Assembly: GCA_964615305.1 (NCBI GenBank)
Contig: CAZTNA010000010.1
Location: 1-64,000 of the forward strand
Reading direction: 5' to 3'
DNA length: 64,000 bases
Source: Bog-950 sp964615305
GTDB taxonomy: Bacteria > Bacteroidota > Bacteroidia > Chitinophagales > LD1
The translations under genes were made by a program, and so were the position numbers. Of the stretch, positions 42,840-52,237 are shown piece by piece; within the stretch, counting starts at the first letter, position 1; every line of letters starts with the position of its first letter. The notes under the pieces were generated by a model. It did no database searches. It had not been told where the DNA came from and was given only the letters and a program-made list of their open reading frames with translations.

Positions 42840-43778
42840 CTAATCCGGTAGTTCAGAAAGAATTTTGCGGCTTTGTGCCTCATCATGTTTTATGGCAAGT
42901 ATCAAATCGTCAAGTGAGTGAAACTTTTTTTCATTTCGAAGGTGTGCGATGAACTCAACAGTTATGTGGTTGCCGTAAATATCCTGATCGAAATCGAGAA
43001 TATTTACCTCTATGGTTTGCTCTTTACCATCAAAAGTGGGGTTAAAACCAATACTCAACATGCCTTTATAGCGTGTTTGATTAACCACCACAAACACTGC
43101 ATAAATTCCTATTTGGGGAATCAACTTGTACTCGTCTGCTACTTGTATGTTGGCAGTTGGAAAACCAAGTTTTCGTCCGTTTTGCAAACCCCGAACTACC
43201 GTGCCGCTAACTGTGTAGGTGTGCCCCAATAACTCATTAGCCAGTTTTATATCACCTTCTAAAAGCGAACGTCTGATTTTGGTAGAACTGATAGCAATGT
43301 CATCCAGCGTTTCTTTCGAAATCTCTTCCATAGAATAACCGAAAGCATCCTTCATATTTTCGAGTAAGCGATAATCACCACTACGGTGTTTACCAAATTT
43401 ATGGTCGTAGCCGATAACTACACTTTTCGGTTGAAAATTTTTTACCAAAAAATTCTGAATGTAATCCTCCGCACGTTGCTCTGAAAAATCTCTGCTGAAA
43501 GGAACTATTACCAGATTATGTACTCCGTACTTTTCTAGTAGGGTAATTTTTTCTTCAATGGTATTCAGTAGTCTAAGCGATTTGTCTTCGGGGTTAATAA
43601 CAATGCGCGGATGTGGGTGGAAGGTAACCAAAATGGTCTCACCGTTTTGCTGTTTGGCCAGAGTATTAATTCGCTCAATGAGTTTCTGATGGCCTTTATG
43701 CACACCATCAAAGGTGCCGATAGTAAGGACAGAATTTATAAAATCAGGAAGATTGGTTAGGTCGCGGAATACACGCAT
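42840..43778 (-). CDS. ribF: Bifunctional riboflavin kinase / FAD synthetase
   Basis: Makes FMN and then FAD from riboflavin. The 312-residue protein has the N-terminal adenylyltransferase domain (VLTIGTFDGVHKGHQKLI, VVIGYDHKFGKHRSGD, SSTKIRRSLLEGD) and the C-terminal flavokinase domain (RKLGFPTANIQV, TIEVNILDFDQDIYG). The ATG at 43778 is chosen; the longer frame has no homology. It follows truB by 32 bp as the last gene of the ftsX-DUF3098-uppP-truB-ribF operon. No FMN riboswitch is seen, in line with its internal position. Confidence 0.96.
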   Translation of the reverse strand: MRVFRDLTNLPDFINSVLTIGTFDGVHKGHQKLIERINTLAKQQNGETILVTFHPHPRIVINPEDKSLRLLNTIEEKITLLEKYGVHNLVIVPFSRDFSEQRAEDYIQNFLVKNFQPKSVVIGYDHKFGKHRSGDYRLLENMKDAFGYSMEEISKETLDDIAISSTKIRRSLLEGDIKLANELLGHTYTVSGTVVRGLQNGRKLGFPTANIQVADEYKLIPQIGIYAVFVVVNQTRYKGMLSIGFNPTFDGKEQTIEVNILDFDQDIYGNHITVEFIAHLRNEKKFHSLDDLILAIKHDEAQSRKILSELPD

Positions 43779-43810
43779 ATTCAATTGCGAAGCTATAGAT
43801 AGCAACAACT

Positions 43811-44506
43811 TTACAAAGCTTCGATACTTTTTACGCACTCTTCTACCGTAACCGCATTCTTTAAATCAAACTCACCAATTTTTGTGCGGCATAAAGTTTT
43901 GAGGTAGGCACCAGAGTTGAGTTCTTTGCCGAAATCGAACGCTAATGAACGGATATAAGTTCCCTTACTGCATAGCACACGAAAATCAACTTCGGGTAAT
44001 TCTATTCGTGTAATCTCAAACTCCCTTATCTCTATAGGGCGTGGCTTCATTTCTACTTCAATACCCTTTCTGGCTTGCGCGTAAGCGGTTTTGCCATCTA
44101 TTTTAATAGCAGAGTAAACAGGAGGCATTTGCGCTTTCACTGACAGAAATTTAGAGGCTGTCGACATCACCAATTCCTTGTTGATGTGTTCAGTAGCAAA
44201 AATAGCATCGGGTTCCATTTCCGAATCGTAGGTGGGTGTTGTGGCACCAAGAAAAAAAATGCCCGTGTATTCTTTATCCATTCCGGTATACTCGTCAATT
44301 CGTTTAGTGTTTTTACCCGTGCAAATAATTAGCAACCCTGTTGCCAACGGGTCAAGCGTACCTGCATGGCCAACTTTAATTCGTTTCCCAATTTTTTTGC
44401 TGATAGTGTAGCGCAACTTGTTTACTACATCAAACGATGTCCAGTTGGCCGGTTTGTTGATGAGCAGCACCTGGTTGTAAGTGGCTTCATCATCTTTCAT
44501 AAACAT
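43811..44506 (-). CDS. truB: tRNA pseudouridine(55) synthase TruB
   Basis: Converts U55 to pseudouridine in the tRNA T-loop. The 231-residue protein has the catalytic motif HAGTLDPLATGLL (the Asp is the nucleophile), INKPANWTSFDVV and FRVLCSKGTYIRSLA. The ATG at 44506 overlaps the uppP TGA by one base (TGATG); a GTG one codon upstream is possible. Translational coupling to uppP is likely. Confidence 0.96.
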   Translation of the reverse strand: MFMKDDEATYNQVLLINKPANWTSFDVVNKLRYTISKKIGKRIKVGHAGTLDPLATGLLIICTGKNTKRIDEYTGMDKEYTGIFFLGATTPTYDSEMEPDAIFATEHINKELVMSTASKFLSVKAQMPPVYSAIKIDGKTAYAQARKGIEVEMKPRPIEIREFEITRIELPEVDFRVLCSKGTYIRSLAFDFGKELNSGAYLKTLCRTKIGEFDLKNAVTVEECVKSIEAL

Positions 44507-45372
44507 CACTCTACGGTTACGTTATGCAAATGCCCCATGGCATACAAAACCAAAATAACACCGCCCACCAATATGCGATAGTAGCCGAACATAGAAAGTC
44601 CATAACGGGTAATAAGGCCAATGAAAAATTTTATGGCAATTACCCCCACTACAAATGAAACCACATTACCAATTAAAAGATAACTGATTTCATTACCGCG
44701 GATTACATCAAATCCTTTCATCAGTTTGTATAATGAAGCAGCGGCTATGGTTGGCACTGCAAGAAAGAAAGAGAACTCAGCCGCTCGTTTTATAGAGAGT
44801 TTTTGTGTAAGCCCTCCAATAATGGTAGCTGCTGAGCGCGAAACTCCCGGAATCATAGCTACACACTGAAAGCATCCAATGATAAATGCTTCTAACCAAC
44901 CGAGCTTGAATTTGCGCAGCACTTCTTTCCGCTCTTCAACACCAAACTCATTCACTTCTTTAATGGTTATCATATCGTCATCATCTTGCACATCGTCAAT
45001 TTGATTTCGAAAAAATTTATCTACCCAAATTAATACTACACCGCCTACCACCAAAGACACCGCCACCGTAAGTACACTTGAAAGTAGCGAATCAATAAAG
45101 TCGTTAAGCAAAAATCCGAGCACAGCTGCCGGAAAAAATGCAACCGCCAGCTTAAAATAAAAATCGAGTGTTTGAAAAAATCTGCGCCAATACAAAATTA
45201 AAACCGAAAGTATAGCACCAAACTGAATGTTAACTATATAAACGTTCGTGAAAGACGTTTTCTGCATTCGCAGTACAGCCTCGGTCAAAATCATGTGACC
45301 GGTGGACGAAACAGGAAGAAACTCAGTTAACCCTTCTACAACGGCAAGAATAACTGCCTCGGCAGTGGTCAT
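44506..45372 (-). CDS. uppP: Undecaprenyl-diphosphatase UppP (BacA)
   Basis: Integral membrane phosphatase that recycles undecaprenyl diphosphate to the monophosphate carrier for cell-wall and glycan synthesis. The 288-residue protein has about eight membrane segments and the two active-site motifs, EGLTEFLPVSSTGHMIL near the start and PGVSRSAATIIGGL in the second half. A cytosolic loop around 128-160 (DVQDDDDMITIKEVNEFGVEERKE region) is acidic and longer than in E. coli. The start is coupled to the DUF3098 stop (TAATG). Confidence 0.97.
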   Translation of the reverse strand: MTTAEAVILAVVEGLTEFLPVSSTGHMILTEAVLRMQKTSFTNVYIVNIQFGAILSVLILYWRRFFQTLDFYFKLAVAFFPAAVLGFLLNDFIDSLLSSVLTVAVSLVVGGVVLIWVDKFFRNQIDDVQDDDDMITIKEVNEFGVEERKEVLRKFKLGWLEAFIIGCFQCVAMIPGVSRSAATIIGGLTQKLSIKRAAEFSFFLAVPTIAAASLYKLMKGFDVIRGNEISYLLIGNVVSFVVGVIAIKFFIGLITRYGLSMFGYYRILVGGVILVLYAMGHLHNVTVE

Positions 45373-45671
45373 TAGTTAGCAGGTCTTTTAAGTATGGCAA
45401 AAATCTCAATTCCGAAACCTATCATAACTACAATAGGCGCTAAGGTGATTCTTCTAAAACTGTACAGTTCTTCTTTCGGAAATACGTTTGGGTCACTGGT
45501 AGCGCCACCACTCATTAGAGCAAAACCAACTAAAATAACCAACACACCCACAACCATTATTATATAATTGGTTTTATCAAATATAAATGGTGCGGTTGGT
45601 AATGACGATGTGATTTTTTGTGCAGTGGCAACTGTTTGTTTTGCCTTGGGCTGCTGTTGTTGCTTGGCCAT
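45372..45671 (-). CDS. DUF3098 family membrane protein
   Basis: A 99-residue protein with a Gln/Thr-rich cytoplasmic head and two membrane segments (YIIMVVGVLVILVGFALMSGG and LAPIVVMIGFGIEIFAILK), the conserved FPKEELYSFRRITLAPIVV between them. It is found between ftsX and uppP across Bacteroidota, suggesting a link to septal wall synthesis. Function unknown. Confidence 0.88.
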   Translation of the reverse strand: MAKQQQQPKAKQTVATAQKITSSLPTAPFIFDKTNYIIMVVGVLVILVGFALMSGGATSDPNVFPKEELYSFRRITLAPIVVMIGFGIEIFAILKRPAN

Positions 45672-45680
45672 AACATTGGT

Positions 45681-46532
45681 TTAATATAAGTCTTCCACCT
45701 TCAAACGAAGATACCGGAAAACAGCTGTAAGCGTGCTTAAAAAGGAGATTAGAACTCCAAACAATATTAACCCCGCAAACAAGGCGGCAAATGTAAGTAA
45801 ATCGCGAAGCAAACCAAGCTCGGGAAGCATGTAGTGGAAGTAATAAATAAGTACGGAAATCAAGATGCAAGCGGCTATTCCGCTCAACAAACCATTAATA
45901 ATACTTCTACCCAAAAACGGCTTTATTATGAACCACCTGGTAGCCCCAAACAGTTGCTGCGTTTTTATTGTAAACCTGTTACTGAACATAACCAAACGTA
46001 TGGTGCTGAATATGAGGGATACTGCAAACACCATTAATGCTGTGGCTATGATTGCAACAATAAAAGTTGCTGTGCGCACATTTCGATCAAGTGACTCAAG
46101 TATATTGGCCTGAACGCTTACTTGTTTTACCTCGGCAAATGAGGCGATGTCGGCTTTAACGCTTTCAAAACTGTCTTTGTTGGCATAGCTCTCTCGCAAG
46201 TTTACATTAAGTGATGCGTAAAGCGGGTTGTAACCGAGTATGTCTAGAAAATTTTCTCCCAAATCTTTTTCCAGTATGCGAGCGGCTTCTTCTTTACTTA
46301 TATATTGAATGTTTTTTGTATAAGGCTTGCCCTGCATTCGGGTTTGTAACGACTGCGCCTTACTAAGTGAAGTGCTCTCCTTCAGCATTACTTCAATAGT
46401 GAGGTTTTCTTTAAAATCTGTAGAAACTCTCTTGGCTTCAATTACCAAAACTGACGCCACGCCTAACACAAAAAGCACCAGTGTTATCCCGAAAATTGCG
46501 TAAAAATATGAGGTGCCTTTGGTGTTTGCCAC
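45681..46532 (-). CDS. ftsX: Cell-division protein FtsX
   Basis: Inner-membrane partner of FtsE that passes the division signal to periplasmic wall hydrolases. The 283-residue protein has four membrane helices (FYAIFGITLVLFVLGVASVLV; the FIVAIIATALMVFAVSLIF region; two more near the C-terminus) and a periplasmic domain between the first two (about 45-150). The frame starts with a GTG at 46532; no in-frame ATG is close. It heads the ftsX-DUF3098-uppP-truB-ribF operon behind a consensus promoter. Confidence 0.93.
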   Translation of the reverse strand: MANTKGTSYFYAIFGITLVLFVLGVASVLVIEAKRVSTDFKENLTIEVMLKESTSLSKAQSLQTRMQGKPYTKNIQYISKEEAARILEKDLGENFLDILGYNPLYASLNVNLRESYANKDSFESVKADIASFAEVKQVSVQANILESLDRNVRTATFIVAIIATALMVFAVSLIFSTIRLVMFSNRFTIKTQQLFGATRWFIIKPFLGRSIINGLLSGIAACILISVLIYYFHYMLPELGLLRDLLTFAALFAGLILFGVLISFLSTLTAVFRYLRLKVEDLY

Positions 46533-46551
46533 TTGAAAAATTTACAAAGGC

Positions 46552-46582
46552 CAAACTTAGTTCTATTTGTAGCTGACACAAA
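46552..46582 (-). promoter_or_regulatory. ftsX operon promoter: TTTG, 19 bp, TAAGTTTG
   Basis: Reading leftward: TTTG (46582-46579), a 19-bp spacer, TAAGTTTG (46559-46552). This is one of the best consensus matches in the window. The predicted leader is about 15 nt. Confidence 0.7.
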
Positions 46583-46682
46583 TCTACTTACATAGTATTA
46601 CTTGTTGAAATCAAAAACAATGTCTAAAAAGCAGGAGACGAAAGGTCAATTTCATTGGTAACCGGAAACGTTTTTACGATGT

Positions 46683-46712
46683 TTGCCGTTTATTCAAAAA
46701 AGATATTTTTGC
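46683..46712 (+). promoter_or_regulatory. Promoter of the DUF2795 gene: TTTG, 18 bp, TATTTTTG
   Basis: TTTG at 46683-46686, an 18-bp spacer, TATTTTTG at 46705-46712; the ATG follows 29 nt later. Confidence 0.65.
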
Positions 46713-46741
46713 GCGCTGTTTAAAAAAAATCATTCACCATT

Positions 46742-46963
46742 ATGTTTTGGACACTCGAACTAGCATCGTATCTCGAAGATGCACCTTGGCCATCGAATAA
46801 AGACGAATTAATTGACTACGCTATCCGTTCAGGAGCTCCTGTTGAAGTAGTAGAAAATCTACAGGAATTGGATGATGATGGAGAAATGTATGAGGGCATA
46901 GATGACATTTGGCCCGACTACCCAACTAAAGACGATTTCTTTTTTCATGAAGATGAGCATTAA
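46742..46963 (+). CDS. DUF2795 family acidic protein
   Basis: A 73-residue, strongly acidic protein with MFWTLELASYLEDAPWP, then KDELIDYAIRSGAPVEVVENLQEL, and the acidic tail IWPDYPTKDDFFFHEDEH. I recognise this as the DUF2795 protein that is nearly universal in Bacteroidota; no function is established. It is monocistronic, with its own promoter and a terminator-like hairpin downstream. Confidence 0.88.
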   Translation: MFWTLELASYLEDAPWPSNKDELIDYAIRSGAPVEVVENLQELDDDGEMYEGIDDIWPDYPTKDDFFFHEDEH

Positions 46964-46984
46964 TTTTGTAGCAACTATTTTAGT

Positions 46985-47015
46985 AAGCGCCTCCATTTGC
47001 GGGGCGTTTTCTTTT
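46985..47015 (+). terminator. Terminator after the DUF2795 gene
   Basis: AGCGCCTC and GCGGGGCG pair imperfectly around a CATTT loop, followed by TTTTCTTTTT. It lies just before the T9SS cargo gene, which must therefore have its own start or depend on read-through. Confidence 0.6.
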
Positions 47016-47035
47016 TATGGTATCTTACACGCCAT

Positions 47036-50000
47036 ATGAAGCAACTTATTTTACTCCTTTGTTGGTTGTTAAGCGTTTGTGACTTAGATGCACAAAAGTC
47101 TTTTAAAGCAGTGCCACACGTTGATAATACAACGCCTACGTGGGCCACTATGATGTACGCACCAAACCCGAACGTATGGCAAGTGGAAGAGGCGTACAGA
47201 AGGTACTATACTCATCACGAGTTTGTAAAAACTATGCACACGCAGAACTATAAATACTGGCGAAGGAAAATTGAACCTTATATCAATACTCAAGGATATG
47301 TAGAGCCACCCTCAACTTCTGAAATTCAACAACAAGAACAAGAATACAAAAACCTGCTGCATATAAAATCAGAACGAGGCAGCGGGTGGAGTTCAATTGG
47401 TCCTTTTGAAACGCGAGCCACACAGGTTGGTGAACCCGAAGTAAGTTGGCAAGCTAATATTTATTGTATTGATCAATCTGTTTCGAGCCCAAATGTATTG
47501 TATTGCGGAACTGAATCAGGTGGAATTTTTAAAACAACGGATAAGGGCTTAAACTGGACATGGGCTTCGCTCAGTCAACCATATAGAACGATAGATGCTA
47601 TAGAAATTCATCCAACTAATACCGACATAGTGTTTGCGGGTGACGGAAAAAATATTTACCGCACAATTGATGGTGGCACAAACTGGACAACTGTTTACAC
47701 GCTTTCGGGTTTGGGGGTCAATGATATTTCTATCAACCACAATGACCCCAACGTAATATTAGCAGCAACTGATGCTGGATTGTATAAAAGTGTTGACGGA
47801 GGAGCTAACTGGTTACAGGTTTACAATGAAACCTGTTGGGACATTGAACAAAAGCCGGGCAATGCTGATGTGGTCTATTTGCTAAAAACAAATGTTGCCG
47901 GCAAACGTTGTGAGTTTTTTCGCTCAATAGATAGAGCGGCTACTTTTACTTTACAGGACACTGGCTGGTATTTTTCTGTTGATGTTAACCGCAACGATGC
48001 CGGTGCACGAATGACCGTAACCCCTGCCGATACCAATCGCATTTACTGTGTGCTTATTGGAAACTCTAAACAGGGTGACATGAATTATATTGGAGTATAT
48101 CGCAGTACCGATGGCGGATCTCGCTGGAGTAACCCGCGAGGGCACGATGGCGCACCTTACACTACATCTGACTATTGTTTGGCAACATATCAGGAAACAT
48201 CCGGGTTCGATCAAGGGTATTATAACTTGAGTATAGCAGCTTCAAACACAGATGCTGATGTGGTGCTGGTGGGGTGTTTAAGTTTATCGAAGAGTACCGA
48301 TGGTGGTGCTGTGTTTGAATACGTAGGCGGTTATCATGGCAATACTGATTGGCTGCACCCTGATCAACAAGACATAAAAATTAACGGTAACGATATGTGG
48401 TTAGCCAACGATGGAGGGGTGGCTTACTCGCAAGATTATTTTGCAACACTCGAAAGCCGGAAAAACGGAATTGCCGCTTCTGACTTTTGGGGTTTTGGCT
48501 CCGGGTGGAACGAAGATATTTTAGTAGGTGGACGTTATCATAACGGAAACACAGGCCGTAATTCAAATTACCCCACAGGTAAATACCACCGTTTGGGTGG
48601 CGCTGAGTCGCCAACAGGATATGTAAATCCTGGAAACGAAAAATGCTATTTCTCCGACATCTGCACAAATGTGTTAGGTGAGTTTTATAACGAAGAAGCA
48701 GAATGTGCGGGCAACCTTTCTCTGTATCCTAATGAGTCATATTTCGATGGCGAATCGGGTGATGTAGAGTTTCACCCGTATTGTTACAACACCTTTTATT
48801 TAGGATACGAAAACAAAATTTTCCGCACTACAAATGGCGGTGCAAGTTTCGACTCTTTGTTTGCAGCTACCAACAATACCACTCGGCCGGTGTTACAGAT
48901 AGAGGTTTCGCGCAGCAACCCAAATGTAATTTATGCTTATGTTATGATATCAAGCACGGTGGCTCGTTTAGCAAAGTCGGATGACGGAGGGCAAACATGG
49001 GTAGTAAAAAACTTTCCTACAGGACCTAATTCTATGCGGGCGGGAGCTATTTCGCTAAGCGGTACCGATGCAAATAAGTTATGGGTTTGTTTCGGTCAGC
49101 AGACTAACAACAATGGGAAGGTATATGTAACCTACGATGGAGGAGATAATTGGACCAACCTTACTACTAATACGCTGAACAATCACTATGCCGTAAACCT
49201 TGTTCATCAGTTAGGAACAAATTCGCTGGTTTACCTCGCCACCGACAAAGCAGTTTTTTATCGCGACAGCACAATGAATGATTGGCAACTGTTTAATGCC
49301 GGCTTACCGGTTAGTGCAGGATCTTTACTATTAAAACCGTTTTATAAAGACAGCAAACTTAGGTTAGCTACTTATGGTAATGGAATTTGGGAAACGGCAT
49401 TGGTTCAAAATTCGTTGCCGTTGGCACAACCTACGGTTGACAAACTACAATCGTTTTGCCCACGCGATACTTTTTACTTCGAAAGCTATTCTGTGCTGAA
49501 TCACACGAATGCAACCTGGCTGTGGAATTTTAGCCCGGCTCCGCTATATGTTTCATCATTAACTGTTCGAAATCCTAAAGTTGTGTTTGGCAATATTGGT
49601 GCATACACAGCCACTCTTACCGTTACAGATGGCAATGGCAGTACATCAACAAAAACAGTTAGCAATCTGGTAACTGTTTTTCCTTCTCAGTGCTCAGCTG
49701 ATACTGTTCCGGGGTTTGCGGTACGCACATTTCCACCGGGAAGTTTTGTTCAAACAGCTGATATGAATATGGGAAGCACCAACCACCTTACACTTTCTGC
49801 CTGGATAAAAGCAAACGGCATTCAAAACGATTACGCAGGAATTGTTTTCACAGACAACAACAACGCATGTGGGCTAAACTTTAAAAGTAACAACAAGCTT
49901 GGTTACCATTGGGGCGGCAGTGGTTCGTGGAGTTGGAATGGCGGGCCTACTCTTGATACAGCCATATGGAACCATGTAGCATTAGTGGTAACTCCTGATA

Positions 50001-51040
50001 GTGTTACCATCTATTTGAATGGAGTGGGCAATACACGAGTGGCTGCACATGATCCGGTTGATTTTAAATCTTTTTTCCGTATTGGTCGTGACCGAGGATA
50101 TGATACCCGGACTGTAAACGGGTTGATAGATGAAGTGTGCATATATAAGCGTTCGCTGTCAAGAGATGAAATACGAGAGCTGCGCCATCTTACACGCAAG
50201 CCACTTACTGACACATCGCTAGTGGCATATTATCAGTTTAATGAAATGAGCGGTGAAATACTTGACCGTGCGGGCAATCATCATGCTTCGTTGGTTGACA
50301 GCGCTTTAAGACAAATATCATCGGCACCAGTTGGCGGAGGTGTATCTGAAAGGATTGCGGTATTAACAGGTTCGCCATATTATTTTAGTACTCCTGCTAC
50401 CGCCCTCGATTTTTCAGGTGTAAGCGAGTCACCGCTTGGCGAGGTAGTGATTAGCCGTTTAAATATTTTGCCATACGCCACACCCGACACATCAACAGCA
50501 CCCGAACACAGTTACTATATAATTAACAATTACGGGCTTAACACTTCTGCTTTACATCTCGATAGTATTGTAATGAAAGAATTGAGATTGGGAACACAAT
50601 ACGAAAACCACCCTGAAGTATTTATGCTTTACACGCGCACCGAAAACAGCGATTCGAATTTTTATACTGCCAACATACAACCCACCTCAGCTACAAGCGC
50701 TAATAACTTTGAGTTAAATTTTTCAACTGTATCCACTCAAATAAACCCCCTGGGGCAAATGCTGATAGTTCGAGAATTTGTTTCGAGTTTAGATAATACT
50801 GCTTACCAACCGGTAAAATTTTTTCCAAACCCGACATCAATTCAGTCGGAGTTGCATTTACATACAGCCTTGAAAGACTATACTTTCCGTGTTGCAGATG
50901 TATCGGGCAGATTGGTGTTCAGTAAAAAATGCTCCGGAAGCCAAAAGTTCAACAACATTTTTACGGCAGCAGGTTTTTATTCAGCCACTATAACTGATGG
51001 AGAAAAACAATGGGTCCGTAAATTGGTTGTGAGTGAATAG
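47036..51040 (+). CDS. Large T9SS-secreted protein with BNR repeats, PKD and LamG domains
   Basis: A 1334-residue protein exported by Sec (MKQLILLLCWLLSVCDLDAQ) and then T9SS. The first ~770 residues carry at least eight sialidase/VPS10-type Asp-box repeats (GGIFKTTDKGLNW, IYRTIDGGTNW, LYKSVDGGANW, KIFRTTNGGASF, LAKSDDGGQTW, VYVTYDGGDNW), a beta-propeller. A PKD-like domain follows (GAYTATLTVTDGNGST), then a concanavalin/LamG domain (LTLSAWIKANGIQNDYAG, GLIDEVCIYKRSLSRDEI). The C-terminal ~75 residues are a type A sorting domain (VKFFPNPT, VADVSGRLVFS, GFYSATITDGEKQWVRKLVVSE). It is likely a surface adhesin or glycan-binding protein. The catalytic sialidase residues are not evident. Confidence 0.92.
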   Translation: MKQLILLLCWLLSVCDLDAQKSFKAVPHVDNTTPTWATMMYAPNPNVWQVEEAYRRYYTHHEFVKTMHTQNYKYWRRKIEPYINTQGYVEPPSTSEIQQQEQEYKNLLHIKSERGSGWSSIGPFETRATQVGEPEVSWQANIYCIDQSVSSPNVLYCGTESGGIFKTTDKGLNWTWASLSQPYRTIDAIEIHPTNTDIVFAGDGKNIYRTIDGGTNWTTVYTLSGLGVNDISINHNDPNVILAATDAGLYKSVDGGANWLQVYNETCWDIEQKPGNADVVYLLKTNVAGKRCEFFRSIDRAATFTLQDTGWYFSVDVNRNDAGARMTVTPADTNRIYCVLIGNSKQGDMNYIGVYRSTDGGSRWSNPRGHDGAPYTTSDYCLATYQETSGFDQGYYNLSIAASNTDADVVLVGCLSLSKSTDGGAVFEYVGGYHGNTDWLHPDQQDIKINGNDMWLANDGGVAYSQDYFATLESRKNGIAASDFWGFGSGWNEDILVGGRYHNGNTGRNSNYPTGKYHRLGGAESPTGYVNPGNEKCYFSDICTNVLGEFYNEEAECAGNLSLYPNESYFDGESGDVEFHPYCYNTFYLGYENKIFRTTNGGASFDSLFAATNNTTRPVLQIEVSRSNPNVIYAYVMISSTVARLAKSDDGGQTWVVKNFPTGPNSMRAGAISLSGTDANKLWVCFGQQTNNNGKVYVTYDGGDNWTNLTTNTLNNHYAVNLVHQLGTNSLVYLATDKAVFYRDSTMNDWQLFNAGLPVSAGSLLLKPFYKDSKLRLATYGNGIWETALVQNSLPLAQPTVDKLQSFCPRDTFYFESYSVLNHTNATWLWNFSPAPLYVSSLTVRNPKVVFGNIGAYTATLTVTDGNGSTSTKTVSNLVTVFPSQCSADTVPGFAVRTFPPGSFVQTADMNMGSTNHLTLSAWIKANGIQNDYAGIVFTDNNNACGLNFKSNNKLGYHWGGSGSWSWNGGPTLDTAIWNHVALVVTPDSVTIYLNGVGNTRVAAHDPVDFKSFFRIGRDRGYDTRTVNGLIDEVCIYKRSLSRDEIRELRHLTRKPLTDTSLVAYYQFNEMSGEILDRAGNHHASLVDSALRQISSAPVGGGVSERIAVLTGSPYYFSTPATALDFSGVSESPLGEVVISRLNILPYATPDTSTAPEHSYYIINNYGLNTSALHLDSIVMKELRLGTQYENHPEVFMLYTRTENSDSNFYTANIQPTSATSANNFELNFSTVSTQINPLGQMLIVREFVSSLDNTAYQPVKFFPNPTSIQSELHLHTALKDYTFRVADVSGRLVFSKKCSGSQKFNNIFTAAGFYSATITDGEKQWVRKLVVSE

Positions 51041-51061
51041 GTATAGATTTACTCCTTCATG

Positions 51062-52132
51062 CTATGCCCCTTTAAAATCTGCCACCGTATTTGCCAATGC
51101 TTTTGCACCCTCCAGCGTCATGGCATTATATATAGAAGCGCGGAAGCCGCCCACGGTTCTGTAGCCTTTAATACCCACAATGTTTCGTTGTTTGCAAAAC
51201 GTCATGAACTTTTCTTCGTGAGTTTTGTCTCTAACATGAAAACAAACATTCATCAGCGAGCGGTCTTCTTTGACTACAAATGTTTCGAAAAGTGGAGCAT
51301 TGTCAATGGCATCATAAATCAGTTTTGCTTTTAACTCGTTTTGTTGCTCTAAGTTTTTTATACCCTGTTGTTTGGTCCAATGCAAAGTGAGGTAAGCCAC
51401 ATACACGGCAAACACTGAAGGGGTGTTGTGCATGCTTTGTTTCTCTATATGCACGCGGTAGTCCATCATCTTCGGAATTTTGCGCTCTACCTTTCCCAAA
51501 ATATTTTTGTTCACTACTGCCATAGTAACTCCTGCAGCGCCAAAATTTTTCTGTGCTGCTGCATAAATCAAATCGAATCGGTTGAAGTCAAGATGCCGAG
51601 AAAATATATCTGAACTCATATCTGCTACCAACGACTGGTTAGTGCTGAACACCGGATGTTGCAACTTAAATTGCGTTCCGTAAATCGTGTTGTTGGTGGT
51701 TAAGTGTATATACTTTGCTTTTTCAGGCAGCGTAAACGCTTTAGGTATAGAAGTATATTTACTGTCTAACGAACTTGCCGCCACATGTACTTTTCCAAAA
51801 TTTTTTGCTTCCTCCATGGCATTATGGGCCCACTGGCCTGTATCAAAATAAGCGGCAGCTTCATTATCATTCAGCAAATTCATAGGCACCATACAAAATT
51901 GGGTAGAACCGCCACCCTGCAAAAAAATTACCTCATGATTTACATCTAGCTGCATCAAATCCTTTGCCAGCGCAATGGTTTCGTCCATTACTTTTACAAA
52001 CTCTTTGCTACGGTGCGAAACTTCAAGAATACTTAAACCTGTTCCTGCAAAATTCTCAATGGCTTCGGCAGACTTCCTTAAAACTTCATCGGGTAAAATG
52101 GCTGGTCCGCTATAAAAATTGAATGGCTTCAT
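51062..52132 (-). CDS. serC: Phosphoserine aminotransferase
   Basis: PLP enzyme converting 3-phosphohydroxypyruvate and glutamate to phosphoserine in serine biosynthesis. The 356-residue protein has FYSGPAILPDEVL, the phosphate-cup LQGGGSTQF, and AAQKNFGAAGVTM containing the PLP-binding Lys. Near the end, VGIKGYRTVGGFRASIYNA binds substrate. It starts 4 nt after a TAGGTTTG box. serA is not adjacent. Confidence 0.97.
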   Translation of the reverse strand: MKPFNFYSGPAILPDEVLRKSAEAIENFAGTGLSILEVSHRSKEFVKVMDETIALAKDLMQLDVNHEVIFLQGGGSTQFCMVPMNLLNDNEAAAYFDTGQWAHNAMEEAKNFGKVHVAASSLDSKYTSIPKAFTLPEKAKYIHLTTNNTIYGTQFKLQHPVFSTNQSLVADMSSDIFSRHLDFNRFDLIYAAAQKNFGAAGVTMAVVNKNILGKVERKIPKMMDYRVHIEKQSMHNTPSVFAVYVAYLTLHWTKQQGIKNLEQQNELKAKLIYDAIDNAPLFETFVVKEDRSLMNVCFHVRDKTHEEKFMTFCKQRNIVGIKGYRTVGGFRASIYNAMTLEGAKALANTVADFKGA

Positions 52133-52136
52133 GTCG

Positions 52137-52144
52137 CAAACCTA
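52137..52144 (-). promoter_or_regulatory. -7 box TAGGTTTG before serC
   Basis: An exact TAnnTTTG match ending 4 nt before the serC ATG, so the predicted transcript is leaderless. No clear -33 element is seen at the proper distance. Confidence 0.45.
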
Positions 52145-52237
52145 TTTGAATTTCTGAGCCAATGTATATGCTTACAAAACTCATTTGCCTGTTTCGCTTT
52201 AGCCGCTACATTCGCCCCGCACAAAAATCATAAAATC

